Translations under genes and position numbers: made by a program
Notes under the pieces: generated by a model
Databases searched by the model: none
Seen by the model: the letters and a program-made list of their open reading frames with translations, nothing else
What the model was told of the DNA's origin: nothing
Shown: one piece after another, positions 43,327-52,135 of the stretch
Layout of the letters: each line of letters begins with the position of its first letter
Numbering within the stretch: the stretch's first letter is position 1
DNA from: Symbiodinium microadriaticum
Taxonomy: Eukaryota > Sar > Dinophyceae > Suessiales > Symbiodiniaceae
Assembly (NCBI GenBank): GCA_001939145.1
Contig: LSRX01000473.1
Location: 326,741-390,740 of the forward strand
DNA: 64,000 nucleotides
Direction: 5' to 3'

Positions 43327-46300
43327 CTCAGCTTCTGCTCCGGCTGCGGACACCATCTGCTAGTAGGCTTCAGGGCTTAGGGTTCTAGTAGGTTTAGGGT
43401 TTAGGGTTCAAGTTCTAGTAGGTGTAAGCTTTCGCAGTTGAGATTTTAGGTTGTGCCGCCACTGATTTGAGCTCGAGGATGCAACTGGGGACGGGGGCCC
43501 GAATCCCATGTGTTCGGGGCTTGGTTCCCAGTATCTGGGGTTTGGTTCTCTGCTCAAGAAGCCGATTTTTGGATTGCGATGATGCTGTAAGGACCCTAAG
43601 CCCTAAATTAACCCGTAAAGCCCTAAACCCTAAACCCCTAAACCCCTAAACCCCTAAACCCTAACCCCGGGAACCAAGCCCAAGTCTTCGAGGAGCCCCT
43701 GTCAGGACGGCAAGACGTTGCTCTAGGGGTCGAAAGCAGCTGAACACGTGCGGGAACCATGATACTGAGCTTAGCTAAAGGAAACTACAGGTGGGGACCT
43801 TAGGGTATATAGGCCTTCTGTAAGGCTTCTAGAAGGTATATAGAGCTTCTATCCGGCTTCTATAACGGTAACTACTCACCTGAAAATGTCCTAGACTTAG
43901 GGTTCAGGGGATTAGGGGTTTGGGGCCGTTTAGGGTTAGGGGGCGTTCGAGCTTCGGGGTGCAGGGTTTAGGGGTTTAGGGGTTTAGGGGTTTAGGGATT
44001 AGGGTTTAGGGGTTTAGGGTTTAGGGTTTAGGGCTTAGGGTTTAGGGTTTTTTGTGCTCCAACATTGATCTTCTTCGGAACAGCTCAACATGCTCAACGG
44101 CACCCCGGCACGAGAAACAATACAGAAGTAAGCAAGATTGTGAAGGTAACGTGTCAAGGACTTCGCGCATCACCGCAGATCCTACTTCGGAGTTCGGCAG
44201 CTGCCTGAAGCCCACACGATACACAAGGCTGCTGGATCGTAGAACACCCGCTGCAAGCATCCCCTTCAACCCGAAACCCTAATCTGAACTGAGCGCCCTG
44301 CATTAGGCGGCTTGTTGCCATCATCCGTGCCTGAATCGGGATCGCAATCCAGCTGCGAGAGAAAATCGCTAACTTTGCTATCGTCGGACATATAGCCCTT
44401 CCTGAAACGCTCCCAAACACGATGGTGTTTATGATGTTGTTGAGGATGAGGATGAGGATGATGATGATGATGATGATGATGACGATGATGATGATGATGA
44501 TGATGATGATTGTGAAGGTGAAGAAGATGATAATGGTGAAGATGATGATTCTGACGATGATGATGGTGGCGATGGTGAGGATGATGATGGTAATGGTGGT
44601 GGTGGCGATGAAATTCAGGGAAAAAATGATGATGACGACGGCGCGAGGACACTGAAGGTGAAGGTTATGATAACGACGGCGATGACAAAACATAGAGTAT
44701 GCAGGCCACGATGCCGGTAATGATGATGGACATCTTCGTGCGACGACGGCAAAACGATGGACGACGGTGATAAAGACCGATTAGAGGTCATTGTCTTGTT
44801 GGGTCGGATTCTGATGCGGATGAATCATCAAGATGCTGGTGTCCATGATGGTGGTCGCGGTGCGGATTGTCATTGTAATGATGATGCATGCTGATGACAA
44901 TGCTGGCTGTGGAGATTTCCACGTTAATATTCAGAACACTCGCGCTGGACGCGCAGGCACATCCGAGTTGATCGGGTAGGGCTCAATGGTGCGACTTACC
45001 TGGAAGATCAGACCTCTTAAGCTGAGCTTATTGATTACGTAGGTTTTATGTAGTCCATGTCGGGCGAAAGCACTTGGAATATGCTTCATGAGCACACTAG
45101 TTCCGGTCAGCAAAGTAAATCTTTTTCCATCTTTTGACGGTGCCAAAACAACTCAGCTACCAAGATCCCTGGCTGCTCACCACCGACTGCCCTAGACCCT
45201 AAACCCTAAACCTGGGATAATTTAAGTTTGGTTTAGGGTTTAGGGTTTAGGGTTTAGAGTTTAGGGTTTAGGGTTTAGGGTTTAGGGTTTAGGGTGGGAT
45301 GATACCATTTCGAAGTCTGAGGCTCGCGCCGATGGAATTGAGGTAGACGTTCGTGAAGTCGAACCCAATTGGGAAGGCTGCTTGGACTTCCATCGAGTCT
45401 GCTGGATTGACCTCTAGGGCTTAAGGCTTGGTTGATAAGGATTCAATCAAGGCCGTAAGACCTACATTCTAGAACCTAAACGTCAAAATCGAGACCTCTG
45501 AAACATGATGGTGGGGGGNNNNNNNNNNNNNNNNNNNGGGGGGGGGGGGGGGGGTGCAGGCCTGATCTGTTTGGGTGTGTAGGCTTGGATTCCGAGAACT
45601 ATTCCTTTCAGGTCGCTGAAGATCGGTTCCCAGGATTTTTGGTTTAGGGTGCTCTGGTTCGCAACCGCTCCCTAGAAATAGCCAAACCCTGCAGCCTGTA
45701 CCAGCCTTGCTTGGAGGTTTCTTGGCCTTCTTAGTTCAGAGTTTCGAGACCAAGGCTCTGGTTCTCTTGGTACCCCAAACCCTAAACCCCAAACCCTAAA
45801 CCCTAAACCCCAAACCCTAATACCCAAACTCTAAACCCCAAACCCCAAACCCTAAACCCTAAACCCTAAACTCCAAACCCCAAACCCTAAAGCCTAAATC
45901 CTAAACCCCAAACCCTAAACCCCAAACCCTAAACCCTAAACCCTGCTTGTGGGTTGAAGCTTAGCAGCTCGACGCCAAGCACCCGGAGTTATGCTGTCAG
46001 ACCCTGAACCTTAAACCAAAACCCTAGGCCCTAAGCCGGTCTAGGGTTTAGGGTTTAGGGTTTGGGTTTAAGGTTTGGGGTTTAGGGTTTAGGGTTTAGG
46101 GTTTAGGGCCTAAGCCCCAAAACCCTAAAAGCATAGTTTCCACGTGCGGGAGATGGGGCTTAGATGGCTGTAGCTGTCGGGTTTAGGGCTTGGTTTAGAG
46201 GTGCATAAGCCCGTAGGCCCATCGCAAAGAAAGGCATCGAGCAATAATCCACTTCAAAAACCGATTCCTTGCGAACACCTCGAGAAGGATATGGTGGCTA

Positions 46301-46747
46301 GGGCCGGGCAATCTTAATAATTCGAACTGGGCTTGGAGCGACATGAAATATATCAACCCTAAACCCTAAGTTACTAAACGGTATAGAAGGATACATTAGT
46401 CGGATCCCATAGTGGGATTGTGCAGGCGTTTTCACTTGAGGCCGCTGCTGTGACGAACTCGAAGTGGATGATGGCAGGGTCTGTTGGGCGCAGCACCTCC
46501 AAAGAACAATAAATACTCTGCCTGAAACTTAACTGCCAAACGAGCCTTACATGTTACACTGCAACCCCCGGATGGGTATGAACAAAGACTCTTTTCGGGC
46601 TCGTTTGCCCCTTGAGGTAGTGACTCCATGCCGTCCTGAATAATAATTATTCATGAAGGATCCCTCTATCAAGGGTACTTGCCAGAGAATATACTCCTTC
46701 ATTGGGCGCCTCTGAGAACCCACTATCACCCAGAGCCTCCTCCAGAC
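43327..46747 (-). CDS. Gene D: multi-exon protein of unknown function (partial)
   Basis: Minus-strand exons join in phase: 46679-46747 (LEEALGDSGFSEAPNEGVYS; acceptor TTTTTGTTCCAAAG), 46558-46610 (ANEPEKSLCSYPSGGCS), 46395-46496 (VLRPTDPAIIHFEFVTAAAS, SENACTIPLWDPTN; acceptor TTATTGTTCTTTGGAG), 45306-45411 (VNPADSMEVQAAFPIGFDFT, NVYLNSIGASLRLRN) and 45000-45130 (GKRFTLLTGTSVLMKHIPSA, FARHGLHKTYVINKLSLRGL; donor CAG|GTAAGT). Split codons give Arg and Asp at two joins. The 175-base intron 45131-45305 is mostly TTTAGGG/CCCTAAA. Downstream islands with canonical borders are 44151-44204 (QLPNSEVGSAVMREVLD) and 43327-43356 (MVSAAGAEAE), separated by a GAT microsatellite and tracts; their joins are not established. 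No family is recognised. Confidence 0.65.
43778..43895. mobile_element. MITE family I copy
   Basis: AAGGAAACTACAGGTGGGGA to CACCTGAAAATGTCCTA; inverted relative to 32354-32472. Both copies have a telomere-like tract directly at the TCCTAGA(C/T)TTAGGG side. Confidence 0.75.
43945..44050 (+). repeat. Telomere-like array
   Basis: TTTAGGG/TTTAGGGG units. Confidence 0.95.
44436..44660. repeat. GAT-type microsatellite
   Basis: GATGAT runs with GAAGGT interruptions; the Met-, His- and Ile-rich ORFs over it are artefacts. Confidence 0.95.
45519..45537. other. 19-N gap inside a G run
   Basis: Flanked by G homopolymers (left 45513-45518, right 45538-45554), so the gap is probably a sequencing stop at poly-G. 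Confidence 0.95.
45775..46110. repeat. Telomere-like arrays, two orientations
   Basis: 45775-45945 CCCTAAA/CCCCAAA units and 46042-46108 TTTAGGG units, within the gene D intron. Confidence 0.9.
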
Positions 46748-46964
46748 CTTTGGAACAAAAAGACATCATGTCTGCCTTCTCTACCTTAGGACATAAGCCT
46801 GGGAACCCACATCCTAAAGTGTCAACCCTAAACCCTGATCCCTTCTTGTCTAAATTTCGGCCCCAAGCTGAAATCAACTTGATTCACCAACCCCGACCAG
46901 GGTTTTAGGGTTGAGGGTTTTGGGTTTTAGAAAGGGCTTGAGATTCATTTTTTAACTTTGCAAG

Positions 46965-47191
46965 ATGTTGTGGAAATCTTGTCTCAACTTGCCTTTGGAT
47001 GTGGAGTTGCTTTGTTCATGGGGCCTTCAGGATCAGAGTGGAGTGGGGTTTGGGGGCATTTTGCGGCTGATGATATAAATCCCGCAGTGCCCATGATAAG
47101 GAATATCCCATAGTTCCCATAGCTTAGGGTCCTTTAGGTACTGCAGGATTTATATCATCAACAGTATTATACTCTAGTTATAAGGGGTTAG
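46965..47191 (+). CDS. Plus-strand exons split by a MITE-B intron
   Basis: Exon 46965-47065 follows a T-rich acceptor (TTTTTTAACTTTGCAAG) and encodes VVEILSQLAFGCGVALFMGP then SGSEWSGVWGHFA. The intron 47066-47164 (99 bases, GC...AG) is exactly the family B MITE. The frame continues YYTLVIRG and stops at TAG (47189-47191). If real this is the 3' end of a plus-strand gene, although a donor just before the stop (CTA|GTTATA) is also possible. Upstream exons are not identified. No family is recognised. Confidence 0.5.
47063..47166 (+). mobile_element. MITE family B copy = intron
   Basis: GCGGCTGATGATATAAATCC to GGATTTATATCATCAACAG. The predicted intron length (99) equals that of the copy at 21602-21700. 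Confidence 0.85.
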
Positions 47192-47249
47192 CCCGACCCC
47201 CTATGTCCCTATGTTCAGCACAAAGGCCAGAACGATCTGAGGATCAAAA

Positions 47250-47585
47250 GAACCCTAAACCCTAAACCCCTATAAACCCTAAACCCCTAAACCCCTAAAC
47301 CCCTAAACCCCTATAAACCCCTAAACCCCTATAAACCCCTAAACCCCTATAAACCCTAAACCGAAGGAACCCCCCCCCGAAACTCCCGGGCTCAAGTACC
47401 GAAGGATCACGCTGCCGTCTAGGTCTGGCTGTCTGAGGTTTAGGGTTCAGGGTTTAGGGGTTTAGGGTTCTATGGTTTAGGGTTCTATGGTTTAGGGTTT
47501 AGGGTTTAGGGGTTTAGGGGTTTAGGGTTCCAGAGTTTAGGGTTTAAGGTTTAGGGTTTCCTTACACCCCGAATAGCTTACTTTT
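47250..47585. repeat. Telomere-like arrays, two orientations
   Basis: 47250-47365 CCCTAAA/CCCCTATAAA units; 47436-47560 TTTAGGG units with TTCTATGG variants. Confidence 0.9.
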
Positions 47586-47647
47586 GTTTTAAGGACTTTA
47601 TATAAACAAGATCATAATCAGAGAGAACCCTAAGCAGGTGGGTTCTC

Positions 47648-47866
47648 AAGGGTCCAAGTAGGGTCTGGTGATACACTCTCCAAAATACTGACCCAAAACA
47701 CCACCATCCTGAATCCTAAACCCGCTAAATCCCTCTCAGTCCTAAAAACTCGAAGACCCCGAGAGCCCCAAGCCACTACAACCCTAAACCCTAAACCCTA
47801 AACCCTAAAACGCACTACTCTCCTAAACCCAAGTACCTGATGGTTGGGTCCTTTGGACCAAGGGGA
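47648..47866. mobile_element. MITE family G copy with telomere-like insert
   Basis: Left AAGGGTCCAAGTAGGGTCTG and right AAGTACCTGATGGTTGGGTC + CTTTGGACC correspond to the ends of 7386-7499 and 35856-35957. About 110 extra bases (roughly 47702-47812), including four CCCTAAA units, lie in the middle. Confidence 0.65.
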
Positions 47867-47957
47867 TGCCTTGAGATTCTCACACTCCCTTCCCAGAAGC
47901 CCCCGGAAGGATCCAAAAAGTAGATCCTTGCTCTGGGAATAGGCTTTAAGTCTTTAA

Positions 47958-48045
47958 CCCTTAGCATCAAAATAGCCCAAAAGCCTTATATAATAGGGTC
48001 TTTGGGCCCAAAAGCCTTAAAATATGAGTCCTTTGAGGGTAAGGG
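47958..48045. mobile_element. MITE family C, 88-bp copy
   Basis: CCCTTAGCATCAAAATAGCC to GAGGGTAAGGG; TAA on both flanks (47955-47957 and 48046-48048). Confidence 0.92.
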
Positions 48046-48517
48046 TAAGGGCTTAGGGTTTAGGGATGAGGTCCGATCCGAAGAGTAGATCCTGGAATCT
48101 GGAACCGGTTTAAGTTTAGGCTTTAGGGTTTAGGTACAGCAGGGTACTCTATTAGTTGAACCTCCTTTATGGATCTACTTTTTAAAATCCTCCCAGGCGT
48201 CTGGCCTAAACCCCAAACCCTTAAACCCTTAAACCCTAAACCCTACAGCAGACGCTGGGAACCCAGAAATCTGCCAAGTAGGTTCTGGGCTTGGCATGCT
48301 TAAGCACCAGTAGTCTGGAGTTTAGGGTTTACGGGTTTAGGGGTTTTGGGCCTGGTACATGGGTAAATTGGCCTCCTACCAAAAAGTAGATGCAAAAAGC
48401 GGCATGAACAATTAGAATACGGTGGGGGCGGGGGTGGACGTCACCGTGCTTCATGCTATGGTCATCAGGAACCCTAGACCCTAAACAGCTATGGTTTATA
48501 ACCTTTGGTGACTCTAG

Positions 48518-48605
48518 CCCTTAGCATCAAAATAGCCCAAAAGCCTTATATAATAGGGTCTTTGGGCCCAAAGGCCTTAAAATAAGAGTACTTTGAGGGT
48601 AAGGG
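48518..48605. mobile_element. MITE family C, 88-bp copy
   Basis: Nearly identical to 47958-48045; TAG on both flanks (48515-48517 and 48606-48608). Confidence 0.92.
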
Positions 48606-48739
48606 TAGTAGGGCTGCAAGGGATGCGATTCTCGATGTTCAGACCTCCACTTCTACCATGAGCCCCCTTTTGAAGCTGCCAAGACTCGTAGCCCACATGA
48701 ACTCCGCCCCCCAAAGGCCCGAAGCCCTGAAACCCTAAA

Positions 48740-49290
48740 CCCTAAACCCTGAACCCTAAACCCTGCCAGGAGATATAATGAGATGTACAGTGGATATGGC
48801 CATTCAGGCCTTGCTCAAACTACCTCTGAGCGTAGCGTACAAACCGTCTGAACAGGCCGGTTCGCCAAACGCGCAGGTGCTTGCTTTCTCCGTCCTCCCC
48901 CCTCACCTTCTTCGTGGACGAGCTGCATGCACCGCACAAATGGCTGAAGTCTCCCACGCGGCAGCTGCTTTCCATGTGCGTCGCGCGCGCGCGCCTTCTC
49001 AATGCCCCTGTGAAAATCGCCGGAAAGTGAGGCAACATGCAAGGATCGGTGCGGCCAAACACCACCGTCCTGCCGGTCAAAATCCTGCCGGTCAAAATCC
49101 ACAACACTCATCATCCGCATCATCCGGGCTCCAGTCTGGTGGCTCCGAGGAAGGAGGTGAAGGCGGCGCAGGCGGCGCAATCGGGGTGTCCCTCATTCCT
49201 GTACTCCAAATAAGAGCTCTGAAAAACAATACTGAGAATACTGCAAAACTGTACCGGCACTGATCTTTACTAAACGATCAAGTACATATA
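48740..49290. other. GC-rich island, possible exon(s)
   Basis: Open frames of 161 codons (plus, 48778-49263) and 121 codons (minus, 48815-49180) overlap. A 17-base direct repeat CCTGCCGGTCAAAATCC is at 49071 and 49088. Composition is GC-rich like exons, but I cannot choose strand or borders. Confidence 0.3.
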
Positions 49291-49527
49291 CTGCGGCAAT
49301 TATCATGATTCATAAGTGTCTTGTGGACAAAAGCCCCCACACTCCGCCCCCCATGACTTATTATAAGCCCCAACGCGAAGGTCTTGCAATCAAAAAATTC
49401 CAGTCAAAAATCCCTGTAGATACCAGTAAGAAGCCCCAAACAACTAGTACGACCAGGCCCTAAACGCTAAACCCCAAACCCCAAACCCTAAACCCAGGAT
49501 ATGGTAGGATCCAAGAGAGTTCCCTTT

Positions 49528-49615
49528 CCCTTACCCTCAAAGGACTCTTATTTTAAGGCTTTTGGGCCCAAAGACCCTACTATATAGGGCTTTTGGGCTA
49601 TTTTGATGCTAAGGG
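49528..49615. mobile_element. MITE family C, 88-bp copy (inverted)
   Basis: CCCTTACCCTCAAAGGACTC to GATGCTAAGGG; TTT on both flanks (49525-49527 and 49616-49618). Confidence 0.92.
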
Positions 49616-49779
49616 TTTCAGAGAAACCAAGCCTAAACCCCAAACCCTAAACCCTAAACCCTAAACCCGGGATATAGAAGGATCCAAGACTTCCCTTTCA
49701 GCGAAGAACGCAGAGCATCAGAGCGACCTCCGTGAGCCGGTTGATGGTGATGTATCGGAGCTTACTTCGGACCTTGGCT

Positions 49780-50590
49780 TCCGGTTTAGGGTTTAGGGCT
49801 TAGGGTTTAGGGCTCAGGGTTTAGGGTTTAGGGTTTAGGGCTTAGGGTTTAGGGTTTAGGCTTAGTGCTTCGTCCTGAGGGTTGGGGGTGTAGGGTTTGG
49901 GGGCTTAGGACCTTGCTAGAGGATGGAGGGCTTAGGGCGCAGGGTTTACGGATCAGGGTTTAGGAAGCGCGATTTTCGGGCGCGACGTCCATGTTCTTAA
50001 GCTGTAAGTGCGGGGGAAACTTTGATGCTTTAGGGGGCTTTGGGGGTTTAGAGTCAGACGGAGGGGTTCCTCATGGACTCCTTTATGGAAACGTCCTGAA
50101 CTAAATCAAATGCTAGATTTTTGCTCCCGAAGCCCCCCTGAGCCCTATACCAAAACCTTATCCTCCCTTACTCACACCCCTAAATCCTACACCCTAAACT
50201 CCGAAATCCCAAACAGGGGCCCTGGCGCTCCAGCTTTGAACTGCATCTGATGACAGGATGTCCTTTTGCTTTTGGGCAGAACCGTGAAAAGTTGGGTTAC
50301 GATCGTGGCTTCTGCGTCCAGGTTTCGGGCCTACGCGGGGCGGAGAGGGCTTAGGGCTTTAGGGTTTAGGAGTTTGGGGTTTAGGGTTTAGGCTTTAGGG
50401 TTTTAGGGTTTCTTTTGTGTGCGGCTTTAGGCGTTGGAGCTGAGAGGTTGACGTGTTCCAGGCGTCGGATTCTGGATCTGGATTTTGGCTTGAAGGTTCC
50501 AAGCTGTGGTTGCGGTACACCAACGGGGGTTTCTAGAAGCCTTTACGCCCACACTGAAATGAACCAACGCTTACTAGAACACCCAGGTTC
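49780..50590. other. Tract-rich stretch, no gene seen
   Basis: TTTAGGG arrays at 49785-49870 and 50350-50412; unique sequence between with no splice-bounded open island that I can defend. Confidence 0.5.
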
Positions 50591-50593
50591 CTA

Positions 50594-50674
50594 GACCCTC
50601 CATCTACCCTCTATTAGACCCTAATACCCTTAATTTGGGACCATATACCCCTATTTGAGGGTACTTGGAGGGTC
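50594..50674. mobile_element. Inverted-repeat element related to family D
   Basis: ACCCTCCATCTACCCTC and its near complement GAGGGTACTTGGAGGGT enclose about 45 bases. Confidence 0.5.
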
Positions 50675-51124
50675 CTGGTTTAGGTCAAACAAGGCGTCCT
50701 CATTGTCGGTAGACCCCGTGGCGGAATCGCTGGGACGACCTGCAGCGAAGTAACTTCAACTGAATACTTAGACTGAGCGTTAACTTAGTAGGGTACCCTA
50801 AACCCTAAACCCCTAAACCCTAAACCCTTTGCCTAAACCCTAAACCCTAAACCGATGATTGGGGTTTAGGAAGTGTAGGGTTGTTTTAGAGTGTTCAAGC
50901 TCGACTTTTGGGAGTTTGAGGGTTGGGCATTTGAGCTGCAGACTGCCTCTGATAGCCAGCAATGGCATGGCGATGGTGATGTGGGAGGTTAGGGCTCAGG
51001 GCTAGAGTTATGTTCGAGACCTGTCGGACACTTAAAAACTTTCACCATCTGCAAAAATGCCGTGCCTGGCACTAAACCCGAAGTACCAACATCTAGTACA
51101 TCCCAAGGTTCATCCTTCATAAAT

Positions 51125-51223
51125 GGGTAGTTCTCTGAATCAAGGTACCTTCTTAGAGTCCTTTGTATGAGGGTGCCGTACTATTTTGGGGACCCAGAAA
51201 GGGACTAATTTGGAGAACTACCC
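51125..51223. mobile_element. MITE family J copy
   Basis: GGGTAGTTCTC at the left and GAGAACTACCC at the right, 99 bases, with AAAT on both sides (51121-51124 and 51224-51227). A right-end fragment is at 14740-14772. Confidence 0.7.
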
Positions 51224-51405
51224 AAATGAAGCTGAGTGATTGTAAAATCCCGAACCCCACAGTAGCAATCGACTCCGGCAGTGATTCCTGAAGTCGCGGG
51301 CCCCAGAACAAAGACTTGAACACATGAGGGCGAGGGTGTGGGGTTTAGGGTAGGGCTTGTGGGGTTGAGGGTTCAGGGTTTAGTGTTCAGGCAAGGATTA
51401 ATATG

Positions 51406-51462
51406 GGGGCCTTAATACTTAATAAAATTAGAACAAGTTTTCGGGGTATATTACACTATAAT
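51406..51462. mobile_element. MITE family F left end, cut by an N
   Basis: GGGGGCCTTAATACTTAATA fits the family F terminus; the single N at 51463 follows, and the right end is not seen. Confidence 0.45.
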
Positions 51463-51463
51463 N

Positions 51464-51976
51464 TTGTTTATTTTTTGTTGTATTTTTGTTTTTATCGTTT
51501 TTATGTTTTTGGTATCGTTTTATATATTAAAACATATATAAAAATTAACCAAGGCACTGGAAGTGGTAGAGCAGGATCGGCTTGTAGAGCACAGCGTTGT
51601 AGGTCAAGAGGTCGGTCTCCTTGCAAGCAGAAGTGGGAGAGAAGTGGGGTTAGGGGGTAGGGTTTAGGGTTGCATCGCATCAGTAGCGCCACGATTTTTT
51701 TGGCACTTCTGCCTCTGTGCTGGTGTGTTTTTGCGAAACGGAACACGAACGAGACTACACAGACTACCGTTTGCACTGCTTTACAGCGCAAGAGTTTAGA
51801 ATGATTGTGTAGGCAAATAAAGAGTTCAATATGTAGGGTGTGAAGTTTTGAAACTCCACGGGTTAGAAAATCTGTACACACTCCAAAAACTTGCAAGAGC
51901 ACGAACGCATGTTCTGAATTAGTCACCTGTCTGTGCCAAGTATCGCCCCAAGTGGACTGTGCGAGAAGAGACACAA
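51464..51976. other. T-rich and unique sequence, no gene assigned
   Basis: 51464-51530 is T-rich. 51552-51630 contains AGTGGTAGAGCA, similar to a tRNA D-arm/A box, but lacks a T-arm. A minus frame of 161 codons (51501-51986) includes this part and is not supported. The last telomere-like unit is at 51658-51668. Confidence 0.4.
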
Positions 51977-52125
51977 AATTATTCAAGATGAACCCCTAAA
52001 CTGTTCAAGTATAGAACCCTAAACTATTCAAGTCTAGAACCCTAAACTGTTCAAAGATGGCACAGTGAATTGTTCAAAGATGGCACAGTGAACTGTTCAA
52101 AGATGGCACAGTGAACGGTTCACTC
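51977..52125 (+). repeat. 23-bp tandem array next to the Ubl gene
   Basis: Units start at 51977 (22 bases), 51999, 52022, 52045, 52068, 52091 and 52114. The first half has AACTGTTCAAGTATAGAACC-CTA and the second AACTGTTCAAAGATGGCACA-GTG, so two variants are fused. It lies just 3' of the stop codon of the 52136-54118 gene. Confidence 0.92.
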
Positions 52126-52135
52126 CCGAACTTGT

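Larger units (their letters stand above)
1..51675. repeat. Dispersed TTTAGGG-like tracts
   Basis: Short tracts of TTTAGGG or CCCTAAA with variants TTTAGGGG, TTCAGGG, TTTATAGGG and TTGAGGG recur in almost every few hundred bases, in both orientations. They sit between unique islands and MITEs. Several fall exactly in predicted introns: 36158-36272 and 45131-45305 are almost wholly such sequence. The 7-base unit is coprime with 3, so three units stop all reading frames on either strand. This explains the many short ORFs ending in Asn-Pro-Lys-Pro or Phe-Arg-Val. Confidence 0.9.

Noticed and set aside
44154..44693. 179- and 128-codon Ile- or His-rich ORFs
   Set aside because: Translations of a GAT microsatellite on both strands.
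51552..51630. tRNA or tRNA-derived SINE
   Set aside because: Contains a D-arm-like AGTGGTAGAGCA and GTA in a possible anticodon position, but no TTCRANT T-loop and no closing acceptor stem.
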